A stretch of DNA of 15,766 nt from Verrucomicrobiota bacterium. Its GTDB lineage: Bacteria > Verrucomicrobiota > Verrucomicrobiia > Verrucomicrobiales > Verrucomicrobiaceae. Numbering within the stretch: the stretch's first letter is position 1; every line of letters begins with the position of its first letter. Below the pieces are notes generated by a model that had not been told where the DNA came from, ran no database searches, and saw nothing but the letters and a program-made list of their open reading frames with translations. The position numbers were made by a program, and so were the translations under genes. Positions 1 through 6,748 of the stretch are shown here, piece by piece. The DNA lies in NCBI GenBank assembly GCA_009885275.1, contig VFKY01000320.1, positions 1 through 15,766 of the forward strand, read 5' to 3'.

Positions 1-1007
1 CTTATTACCACTGCGTCTCCCGCGTCGTTGATCGTCGCTTCGCACTGGGGGACGAGGAAAAACAACAGTTCCTCCACTTCATGCGCCTGTATGAGAAGTT
101 CTGTCAGGTCCGGGTGGTCTCCTATTGCTTGATGTCGAACCATTTCCATTTGCTCGTGGAAGTGCCCGCGAAACCAGAAGTCCCGATGAGCGAAGAGAAT
201 CTCATCAAGCATATTGGGAGTTGCCACGGGAAGCTACGCGCGCAGATGATTGCCGAGGAAGTACGGCAATACCGCGCCGTGGGAGCACACGAAGCGGCTC
301 AGCGCGTGCTCGATAGCTATTGGGTGAGGATGCACGACCTGAGCCAATTCATGAAGACTTTGAAGCAACGCTTCACTCAGTGGTTCAACAAGAAGCACGC
401 TCGCCGTGGGACACTATGGGAAGATCGGTATCGGAGCACCCTGGTACAAGGAGAAGCCAACGCCCTGACGATGGTGTCGAGCTACATCGACCTTAATCCT
501 GTGCGAGCCGGACTGGTCACGGACCCCAAGGACTATCACTGGAGCAGTTACGGAGCGGCGGTGGCAGGCGTGAAGATGGCGATCAAGGGGATTGAGACGG
601 TGATAGCGCATGTGGGTCAAGTATCAGCGAAGGGAATGAAAGCGATGGGGCTCTACCGAGTGGCGATGTATGGCACGGCGGACATCGGAGACGAGCATGT
701 GCAAAGGCTGAAGCGAGAGGCGACAGCCGCGCAAGGCACGAGATACCGACGAGGGATGGCGAGTGCTGAGATTGAGAAGGAGAGAGCACGAGCTGGTCAA
801 CTGACTCGATGGGAGATGCTGCATTGTCGCGTGAGATACTTTACGGCCGGAGCGGTGATTGGGAGTCGAGCGTATGTGGATGCGGTGTTTGAGAGTCAGC
901 GCCATCGCTTTGGGGGAACGCGAACGGATGGCGCAAGACCGATGAAGGGCGCAGACTTTGGGGGCTTGTGTGCGCTGAGGGATTTGAGATCGAAGGTGCT
1001 GGGGTGA
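1..1007 (+). CDS. IS200-like (Y1/HUH) transposase, RAYT-type, 5' end outside window
   Basis: The frame is open from base 3, reads through Y-Y-H-C-V-S-R-V-V-D-R-R, and ends at TGA 1005-1007, so the true start lies left of the window. The first ATG inside (81) falls in the middle of the conserved domain and is not the start. The HUH metal-binding motif is SNHFHLLVEV (the two His codons at 141-143 and 147-149). A GTLWEDRYRS block follows, then YIDLNPVRAGLV (Tyr codon 483-485), which probably lies in or near the nucleophile-tyrosine helix. These are hallmarks of the Y1_Tnp family of single-strand transposases. The length beyond the core (over 330 residues) and the style fit REP-associated transposases, which usually stand alone without TnpB, as here. 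The C-terminal third (from about 600) is Arg/Lys-rich and does not resemble a domain I can name. The + strand is more purine-rich than in the neighbouring genes, which may reflect a mobile origin. Confidence 0.9.
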   Translation, partial: YYHCVSRVVDRRFALGDEEKQQFLHFMRLYEKFCQVRVVSYCLMSNHFHLLVEVPAKPEVPMSEENLIKHIGSCHGKLRAQMIAEEVRQYRAVGAHEAAQRVLDSYWVRMHDLSQFMKTLKQRFTQWFNKKHARRGTLWEDRYRSTLVQGEANALTMVSSYIDLNPVRAGLVTDPKDYHWSSYGAAVAGVKMAIKGIETVIAHVGQVSAKGMKAMGLYRVAMYGTADIGDEHVQRLKREATAAQGTRYRRGMASAEIEKERARAGQLTRWEMLHCRVRYFTAGAVIGSRAYVDAVFESQRHRFGGTRTDGARPMKGADFGGLCALRDLRSKVLG

Positions 1008-1029
1008 GGCACCTTTATGATGGTTTTTT
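992..1029 (+). terminator. Hairpin plus T-run overlapping the transposase stop codon
   Basis: AAGGTGC (993-999) pairs perfectly with GCACCTT (1009-1015), and a G-T pair (992/1016) could extend the stem. The 9-nt loop contains the stop codon TGA. A run of six T follows at 1024-1029, eight bases after the stem. That is rather distant for a textbook intrinsic terminator. It may terminate the transposase transcript, or it may instead be an element-end hairpin recognised by the transposase. Confidence 0.4.
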
Positions 1030-1036
1030 AGAGCAG

Positions 1037-1084
1037 TAAGGGCGACCTTAGTTGTAAATGCAGTCTTGCCTTTCAGGGTGGCAA
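1037..1084 (+). repeat. Two small stem-loops between transposase and peptidase gene
   Basis: The first stem is TAAGG (1037-1041) with CCTTA (1046-1050), closing a GCGA loop of the GNRA type. The second is TTGCC (1066-1070) with GGCAA (1080-1084) around a 9-nt loop. Both are perfect but only 5 bp, so either could be chance. Next to a RAYT-type transposase they are candidates for REP-like structures. No second copy is visible in this window. Confidence 0.3.
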
Positions 1085-1117
1085 TAGATTTAATGCATTG
1101 TCGCAAACTATACTGTC

Positions 1118-2926
1118 ATGATCTTTTCATTTTCGCTACGCACGACGATTTTTATGGTCTTGATGACTTTGTCATATGACCTGAACGCCCAGAGTCAAAA
1201 GGAGTATCGTCTCAAGCTTGATCTTGATCCTTTGCTGTCGATGGCTGAGTTATGGAAGCTAACTCCTGAGGCGGTGGCTGCGAAGTTTCCGGCAGCGGAG
1301 TTTAAGTCGAATCCCTATTTTCAGGTGGATGAGAAACAGCGACTTGTGTTCAGTCACAAACCGTTCACCAATGTTACCATCGACATGTCGATGTTTGGTG
1401 GAAGGGTGCCGGTCGACAAATTATTGCTGGATATCAGCAATGGCACCGTCAGTAAAATGCAGGTGATGATTGGGGCAGCTGTAGGCAGGGATACACTCTC
1501 TACGGAGGAGATGAAAACATTTCGTAGTATCTGTGAAAGCGCGCTTAATGCCCTGATTACTGTTAGAGCAGAACCGGCTGGGGTGTTCTTTGGCAATAAA
1601 TCAGACGGTGCCTCTCATGCTAGTATTTGGAAGGGGAGTTCTGCCGTTGTTTCATTGGATTCAAGTGATGCAAGTCAGTGGCTTAGTTTTATCATGGCTC
1701 CGCCTACTACTGATGTTAGCACTTTGATGACGCGATCAGAACGACAGGGGCAGGCTGGCAACGGTGATTTGTTCCTTAATCTTGACGTGTTTTTGACCTC
1801 GCCAGATCTATGGGTGTTGACTCCAGAAAAGTTGGAGCAGACATTTATGATGAGTGGCTACAAGGAGACGCCTTATTTTAAATGGCTTACCGCGGATAAA
1901 ACCAGTGCCCGCTTTGCGCGTAAACCCTATAGCAACATTAGCATTGATCTCACTGTATTTGGCGGTGCGGTGCCGGTTGATGAAATGGTCATGGACTTCA
2001 AGGATGGTAAGGCTTCCCAAATCTACGCTTCACTCTACAACCGTGGTGATAGTGGTGATATTACAAAAGTAGAATTTGATGCCCGTTTCAAACGCTCTGG
2101 TCAGTCCTTGTCACAGATGCTTGGTGTAAAACCACTTGAACGACAAGCAACGCTGCAGACGGCTGTGAAAACGAGAGGTTGGCTTTGGTCGGCGCCAAAA
2201 ACCCTAGCCTTATTGGAATACAATGCGGATGCGATGGAGAAAAGCGGTGGAGCTGAGTTCATGCGACTTAAGATCACGCCCCTCAGTGGTAAGGATCAGT
2301 TGCTAAATATTGCAGCTATTGGTCAGACTACGACAACCTTGAGTCGTTCCGACTTGCCGAAATTTGTTCGCAAAGAAGCAAATGGAGATGTTTATGTCAG
2401 CGGCATTCCCATGGTCGATCAAGGGGATAAAGGCTATTGTGTGGTAGCTTCGTGTCAGCGTCTCTTCGGTTATTTACATATTCCATGTGACCAGCATGAG
2501 ATTGCGGAGATCGCAGGGAGTGATGCTGGGCGTGGCACAAGTATTGGAGCCTTTGCAGTCGCATTGGACAAGATAGACAACAAATTTAAAGTTCGTTTCA
2601 AGCCCTTGCTGATGAAGTCACCTAACAGTCCGAGTCCTGATCGGAATGCCCGTCCGGATCGTTTTGCGGCAATGGTTCAAGAGAATATCGACAAAGGAGT
2701 TCCTCTGTTGTGGTCATTACAGCTTGGGCTCTATCCAGAAGTTCCGCCCATTGCCTTGCAGGCATCAGGAGGTCATATGCGATTGATTGTTGGTTATAAT
2801 GTCGCACAACAGGAGTTGCTCTTTAGCGACTCATGGGGCGCTGGCCATGAATTAAAGCGTATTAAGTTAACCAACGCTTTGAGTGCCACTTATGGCGTCT
2901 TTCTTCTGGAGCCGAAGGCTCGGTGA
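1118..2926 (+). CDS. Secreted C39-like cysteine peptidase-domain protein with duplicated N-terminal domain
   Basis: The protein has 602 residues. The chosen ATG gives a good signal peptide: Arg8, a hydrophobic stretch at about 9-20, and probable cleavage after LNA24. Two homologous repeats follow. Repeat 1 (about 33-120) and repeat 2 (about 218-305) share the pattern LxLDxxL...LWxLTPE, NPYF/TPYF, KPF/YxNxxID and FGGxVPVD. The C-terminal part (about 424-600) is a papain-fold C39-like domain. It has Gln435 in VDQG (oxyanion position), Cys441 in GYCVVAS, His553 in GGHMRLIVGYN, and an acidic partner in the FSDSWG motif (Asp571), so the catalytic set looks intact. It probably acts in the periplasm or outside the cell; the substrate is unknown. 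There is no ABC transporter or leader-peptide gene nearby, so a bacteriocin-processing role is not supported. No clear ribosome binding site is seen. The gene abuts the convergent sugar operon with no spacer. Confidence 0.85.
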   Translation: MIFSFSLRTTIFMVLMTLSYDLNAQSQKEYRLKLDLDPLLSMAELWKLTPEAVAAKFPAAEFKSNPYFQVDEKQRLVFSHKPFTNVTIDMSMFGGRVPVDKLLLDISNGTVSKMQVMIGAAVGRDTLSTEEMKTFRSICESALNALITVRAEPAGVFFGNKSDGASHASIWKGSSAVVSLDSSDASQWLSFIMAPPTTDVSTLMTRSERQGQAGNGDLFLNLDVFLTSPDLWVLTPEKLEQTFMMSGYKETPYFKWLTADKTSARFARKPYSNISIDLTVFGGAVPVDEMVMDFKDGKASQIYASLYNRGDSGDITKVEFDARFKRSGQSLSQMLGVKPLERQATLQTAVKTRGWLWSAPKTLALLEYNADAMEKSGGAEFMRLKITPLSGKDQLLNIAAIGQTTTTLSRSDLPKFVRKEANGDVYVSGIPMVDQGDKGYCVVASCQRLFGYLHIPCDQHEIAEIAGSDAGRGTSIGAFAVALDKIDNKFKVRFKPLLMKSPNSPSPDRNARPDRFAAMVQENIDKGVPLLWSLQLGLYPEVPPIALQASGGHMRLIVGYNVAQQELLFSDSWGAGHELKRIKLTNALSATYGVFLLEPKAR

Positions 2927-2938
2927 TCAGGTCGTTTT
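2909..2938 (+). terminator. Possible hairpin at the convergent gene junction
   Basis: GAGCC (2909-2913) and GGCTC (2917-2921) form a short GC-rich stem around a GAA loop at the very end of the peptidase gene, and a T-rich stretch lies at 2935-2940. Because the two convergent genes share no spacer, any terminator must lie inside coding sequence. The stem is short and the T-stretch distant, so this is only a weak candidate. Confidence 0.25.
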
Positions 2939-3865
2939 CTTGGCAGTGAGAAACGTCTGGTAATCACGGATGTAGTCGTCCGGATCGTAGTAGTCTGAAG
3001 CGAAAACCATGAGGGTTGAATCGGGTGTGTGCTTGTATTCCGTTGCCCAGATCATGGCGGGCACATGCACGCCGAATGAGGGGCGGTCGAGTAAAAACTC
3101 CTCACGGTGGGTTCCATCATCCACTACCACGGCGCATGATCCTCGGACGCAGACAAGAAATTGCTCGCATTTAATGTGGGCGTGTTCCCCTCGTAATTTC
3201 GCACTAGGCACGTCGAAGGTGATGAAGTAGCGCTTGGGGCTGAAAGGCAACGTGCGTTCAAATTCACCCACGGTGAGATTGCCTCTGGGGTCGCTGATAA
3301 AGGGGAGATGGTAGGCACGGACGCCGCGCACTTTTGATTCGATGATATGCGATTGCGATGATGACGCGCTCGTTTTTGCCACCGAGCTTTCAGCGGTGTT
3401 GGCGAATCCCACGACCTGCGCTGGGTTGCCAGAAACAATGGCGTGAGGTTGCACCGATTGAGTGACGACAGCTCCGGCATCGACGATGGCATGTTCACCA
3501 ATCGTCACCCCGGGACAGAGCGTAGCGTTGGCGCCGATACTACAATGATGACGCAACAATATGGACGAGCCAGAGGAATGCGAGGCATCACGAATCACTC
3601 GAGATCTGGCAAAGGTGGCATTAGTTCCAACATAGACGTCATCCTCGATCAACAGACCGGAGCAGAGATGCGTGCTTCCTTCTAGGACAACGCGATTTCC
3701 GATGTTCACTCCAGAGTCGATCATGGTGCGGCTGCCGATGATGCAATCAGTTCCAATGGTCACGTCTTTAGCGATTTGAACAAAGGATTCAATACGAGTG
3801 TTTTTACCCACTTGATCACTGTGGCATGAAGAGGTGGCATCAAGATTGGCAGTGGAATGGCTCAT
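2927..3865 (-). CDS. Bifunctional hexapeptide N-acetyltransferase / WxcM (FdtA)-type dTDP-sugar 3,4-ketoisomerase
   Basis: This is a 312-residue two-domain protein. Residues about 15-152 are a left-handed beta-helix with imperfect hexapeptide repeats, ending in the typical GANATLCPGVTIGEHAIVDA and SGNPAQVVG. This is the fold of QdtC/FdtC-type sugar N-acetyltransferases. A Ser/Ala-rich linker (about 153-175) leads to a cupin domain (178-308) with RGEHAHIKCEQFLVCVRGS, the pair His228/His230 matching the functionally important His-x-His of FdtA, then HVPAMIWA and DYIRDYQTFL. The family converts dTDP-4-keto-6-deoxyglucose to the 3-keto sugar, and the other domain acetylates the later 3-amino sugar. 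Such fusions are known (WxcM, and FdtD of Shewanella). With the aminotransferase two genes upstream of the GT2 gene it would complete a dTDP-3-acetamido-3,6-dideoxyhexose route. Which epimer is made (galacto or gluco) cannot be read from the sequence. The start overlaps the GT2 stop as ATGA (3862-3865), so translation is probably coupled. Confidence 0.88.
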   Translation of the reverse strand: MSHSTANLDATSSCHSDQVGKNTRIESFVQIAKDVTIGTDCIIGSRTMIDSGVNIGNRVVLEGSTHLCSGLLIEDDVYVGTNATFARSRVIRDASHSSGSSILLRHHCSIGANATLCPGVTIGEHAIVDAGAVVTQSVQPHAIVSGNPAQVVGFANTAESSVAKTSASSSQSHIIESKVRGVRAYHLPFISDPRGNLTVGEFERTLPFSPKRYFITFDVPSAKLRGEHAHIKCEQFLVCVRGSCAVVVDDGTHREEFLLDRPSFGVHVPAMIWATEYKHTPDSTLMVFASDYYDPDDYIRDYQTFLTAKKTT

Positions 3866-4815
3866 GATTTTGATGGGGATTTTAGCACCTTACGCACTAG
3901 GGATTGAGGTTTCCCTGAAACCGTCATGTAAGCACGTCCAACGTATTCACCAATGACGCCCAGCATCATCAGTTGACCGCCTGAAAATATGGAAATGGCA
4001 GCCATGAGTGAACTCCAACCTGGCGAGTCGCGGTTATAGAGAAGGTGCTCGATAAGAACAACCACAAGCATGAGTAAACCGATGCCGCAGAGCAAAGTCC
4101 CCATCACACTGGCAAGACGGAGCGGCATAATGCTGAAATTGAAGAACATGTTCATCCACAGTCGCACGAGTTTGCGCAGGGTATATCCACTGGCACCATC
4201 GCAACGTTCTTCGTGAGCCACCAATAGCCGCTCAATGCGATTGGTCGCACCGAGAATAAGCCCGTCAATGTATGGGTACGGACCATGATACTGAATGATG
4301 CGGTCAATCAGATCACGACTGTGAGCGCGAAAGCTGCATAAGTAGAGATCTTTAGGCTTGTCGAGCAACCAAGTCGCAATAGTGCTTGTGAGCTGGCTCC
4401 CGAGATTACGGAACCAGTGATGTTTCTTTTCATCGTAGTAGGCGTAGACCACGTCGGCATTCGTTTTGCGAATGTGTTCCAGCAGTTTTAGCGCTTCACT
4501 GATGGGGTTTTGTAGGTCGTCATCAAGATTTATGACATACTGTCCTTGTGTGTGGCGAAAGCCCTCCATCACGGCGGCATGTTCCCCGAAGTTTTTGGCC
4601 ATATCGACAAAGGTCACAGGGATTGGCATATCGACGATCAGTGCGGGCACGCGATCTCCGGTGCCGTCAGGGCTGGCATCATTGACGAGGATAAGCTCGT
4701 ATCCACCTTCGATAGAAAGGCCTCGAAAGGAATCCAAGAGCTTCAGCAATGAGTTGCCCGTATTGTAAAGGGGCACGACAAAACTTACCAGAGGCTTGGA
4801 TGTGAGTTCAGGCAT
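3862..4815 (-). CDS. GT2 family glycosyltransferase, GtrB/DPM1/ArnC-like, membrane-anchored
   Basis: The protein has 317 residues, the usual size of polyprenyl-phosphate glycosyltransferases. The N-terminal GT-A domain starts at SFVVPLYN (11-18) and carries LVNDASPDGT (43-52), KNFGEHAAVMEGF (74-86) and the metal-binding DDDLQNP (98-104). RCDGASGYTLRKL (204-216) lies near the acceptor side. Two hydrophobic helices follow (about 233-259 and 268-293), as in GtrB and ArnC. The family moves a sugar from a nucleotide donor to undecaprenyl phosphate on the cytoplasmic face of the inner membrane. Its place next to amino-sugar synthesis genes suggests the lipid-linked sugar is the acetamido-dideoxyhexose made by this operon, but GtrB-type enzymes often use UDP-glucose, so the donor is an inference. 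The gene lies 11 bp after the methyltransferase gene and overlaps the ketoisomerase gene by four bases. Confidence 0.9.
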   Translation of the reverse strand: MPELTSKPLVSFVVPLYNTGNSLLKLLDSFRGLSIEGGYELILVNDASPDGTGDRVPALIVDMPIPVTFVDMAKNFGEHAAVMEGFRHTQGQYVINLDDDLQNPISEALKLLEHIRKTNADVVYAYYDEKKHHWFRNLGSQLTSTIATWLLDKPKDLYLCSFRAHSRDLIDRIIQYHGPYPYIDGLILGATNRIERLLVAHEERCDGASGYTLRKLVRLWMNMFFNFSIMPLRLASVMGTLLCGIGLLMLVVVLIEHLLYNRDSPGWSSLMAAISIFSGGQLMMLGVIGEYVGRAYMTVSGKPQSLVRKVLKSPSKS

Positions 4816-4826
4816 GGGATGAATGG

Positions 4827-5585
4827 TCAGGAAGCTTTTTTTCTAGCCACCGCAAAAACCGAAGTGCCAAAGGGCAGATGGAGAAGGCGACAGAGAGTTA
4901 TGTCCATCTTTGTTAATAGGGCAAGTGTCTGATTGATAAACGCAGGGAGATGAGTGAGGTCGGATTTCGGCTCATCTCTGGTACTTCCTTGAAGAGAGGG
5001 ACTCAACATTCGCCAGATCATGATGGGGAGAAAAAGCCATGCGTTCCAGTAATGAAGTTGTTGGATCGCGAAACCGTGTTTTGAGAGTAATTCACGTAAT
5101 TGATCTTTGGTATAACGACGGGCACCATCCACTGCGATATCGTGATTACCGGAGAGAAAATCGAAAGCAGGTAGATTTAAGATCAAGACACCATTGGGCA
5201 TGAGAACACGAGCAAGCTCCGCCATGGCTTTGGTTTCATCAACAGCCTTATGATAGAGGACATCGAGACAGACAACGGCATTGAAGCTCGAATCAGCAGA
5301 GGGGATGGCATCTATACTGGATTGAACAAGGTGATCAAAGCCACGTTTTTTCGTGTGTGCTAGTGCCAGAGGTGAGAAATCCAGTCCATGCAGTTCCCAT
5401 TTTGAGTCGGCTTCCCTGAGGTGGTGGAGCATGCCGCCTGTGCCACAGCCTGCATCTAAAATAGACACACTTTTTTGTTCACCAAGGTATTTTCTTAAGG
5501 TAGTAACGACATGATTGCGAAGCGCGAGGTACCACCAGTAGGTGTCTTCTACTTGCCGCATGGTGTCGTACTCGCAGTCTTGCAT
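4827..5585 (-). CDS. Class I SAM-dependent methyltransferase of the sugar operon
   Basis: The protein has 252 residues. The Rossmann motif I is ILDAGCGTGG (42-51). The acidic ribose-binding loop is HGLDFS (66-71). The SIDAIPSADSSFNAVVCLDV segment (90-109) matches motifs II and III of methyltransferase-11-type enzymes. EDTYWWYLALR near the N-terminus and HDIAVDGARRYT (148-159) are features I associate with methyltransferases in polysaccharide and glycolipid gene clusters. A hydrophobic patch (about 182-194) suggests membrane association. The acceptor is unknown; it could be the sugar made by this operon, a lipid-linked glycan, or something else. It is spaced 18 bp from the aminotransferase gene and 11 bp from the GT2 gene, which supports co-transcription. 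Confidence 0.8.
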   Translation of the reverse strand: MQDCEYDTMRQVEDTYWWYLALRNHVVTTLRKYLGEQKSVSILDAGCGTGGMLHHLREADSKWELHGLDFSPLALAHTKKRGFDHLVQSSIDAIPSADSSFNAVVCLDVLYHKAVDETKAMAELARVLMPNGVLILNLPAFDFLSGNHDIAVDGARRYTKDQLRELLSKHGFAIQQLHYWNAWLFLPIMIWRMLSPSLQGSTRDEPKSDLTHLPAFINQTLALLTKMDITLCRLLHLPFGTSVFAVARKKAS

Positions 5586-5603
5586 GGGTGATTTTTAAGA
5601 AGC

Positions 5604-6734
5604 TTAAATCTCAAACTCACGAATGACCGCACAGGTGAATCGAATCGCTTCTTCACTGAGGTATGGTTGCAAAGGAAGGGTAAGAATTTCCTTAACTAGC
5701 GCGTCGGTGTTGGGAAGTGCAGGCGATTGTTTCGTGATGTGATAATAGCCTGGTTGTTGATGGATCGCGGCTGGATAATGCAAGGCTGCGGGGACACCGT
5801 GTCCAAGAAGATGTTTCATCAAAGCATCACGTTTGGAGCATCTCACCACATAGAGATGGTAGGCGTGCTCACAGCCTGATTTACAGGTGGGAGGCATCAC
5901 TATCGAGCTACCGTTTAGGAGTTCATTATAAAGTGTGGCGAGCTTGCGACGTTGGAGGATACTCCTCGAAAGTGACTGTAACTTTACTCGAAGTATAGCA
6001 GCTTGCAGTTCATCAAGGCGGCTGTTCACTCCCTCGCAAGCACTGATGTAGCGATCTTTCCAGCCATATTGCCGGATGATATTCATACGATTCGCGAGTT
6101 CATCATCATTGGTGGTGATGCCTCCGCCATCGCCGATGGCGCCTAGATTCTTGGTGGGATAAAAACTGAAGGCCGCGGCACGTCCAATAGAGCCAACGGG
6201 CTTGCTTTGAAAGGTGGCACCATGCGCTTGAGCGCAGTCTTCCAATAAAATGACGCCATGCTTGTCAGCAACTGCTTGAAGTGAAGCTAGGTCACAGGAA
6301 TGACCATAAATATGAACTGCGAGAACGGCCTTCACATTCACTCCAAGAGGTGAAGAGAGTAGAGATTCGAGTGCGTGGGGACAGATCGTGCGACTTTCTA
6401 GATCGATATCTACAAAAACAGGGGTAGCACCTGCTCGAGCGATGGCGGATGCGCTGGCCACGGCGGTGTGAGAAGGGAGTGCAACCTTGCAGTTCGGCCC
6501 TATATCCAATGCTCGGAGAATGACCTCGATGGCATCGGTTCCGTTGGCGACACCGATGCAATGTTTGGTCTGTGTATAGGTAGCAAATTCTTTTTCAAAG
6601 GCCGCGACTTCATTTCCAAGGATATAGTGTCCATGTTCCAAAGCTCTGGCGAGGCTGTCATCAATTGCTTGTTTATGGTTTCGGTAATCTTCCAGTGGGT
6701 AAGCACTGAAAACTGGAGAAGTAGATAGCGACAT
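5604..6734 (-). CDS. DegT/DnrJ/EryC1/StrS PLP aminotransferase, probable dTDP-3-keto-6-deoxyhexose transaminase
   Basis: The protein has 376 residues, normal for the family. It has NGTDAI (64-69, phosphate-binding), LPSHTAVASASA (86-97), LEDCAQAHGA (164-173, with Asp166 expected to contact the pyridine nitrogen), and the Schiff-base lysine Lys195 in FSFYPTKNLGAIGDGG. NSRLDELQAA (237-246) and the C-terminal ALHYPAAIHQQPGY segment (about 316-329) are also typical. The enzyme swaps a keto group on a nucleotide sugar for an amino group, usually with glutamate as donor. Because an FdtA-type 3,4-ketoisomerase fused to an acetyltransferase lies in the same operon, the most likely substrate is dTDP-3-keto-6-deoxyhexose (FdtB/QdtB role). 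Family resemblance alone would not fix the position of amination. The gene sits 14 bp after the membrane-protein gene. Confidence 0.9.
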   Translation of the reverse strand: MSLSTSPVFSAYPLEDYRNHKQAIDDSLARALEHGHYILGNEVAAFEKEFATYTQTKHCIGVANGTDAIEVILRALDIGPNCKVALPSHTAVASASAIARAGATPVFVDIDLESRTICPHALESLLSSPLGVNVKAVLAVHIYGHSCDLASLQAVADKHGVILLEDCAQAHGATFQSKPVGSIGRAAAFSFYPTKNLGAIGDGGGITTNDDELANRMNIIRQYGWKDRYISACEGVNSRLDELQAAILRVKLQSLSRSILQRRKLATLYNELLNGSSIVMPPTCKSGCEHAYHLYVVRCSKRDALMKHLLGHGVPAALHYPAAIHQQPGYYHITKQSPALPNTDALVKEILTLPLQPYLSEEAIRFTCAVIREFEI

Positions 6735-6748
6735 GTGTTTTGCTAGGA

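Noticed and set aside
81..1007. Transposase starting at ATG 81
   Set aside because: The frame is open to the left edge and the upstream residues (YYHCVSRVVDRRF) belong to the conserved domain, so ATG 81 is internal.
624..1106. 160-residue minus-strand ORF opposite the transposase and others like it
   Set aside because: These are open frames opposite or out of phase with well-supported genes. They have low-complexity Ser/His/Arg composition and no recognisable motifs.
2400..2926. C39 domain as a bacteriocin-processing peptidase
   Set aside because: There is no ABC transporter fusion, no double-glycine leader peptide gene nearby, and the protein has its own signal peptide and two unrelated N-terminal repeats.
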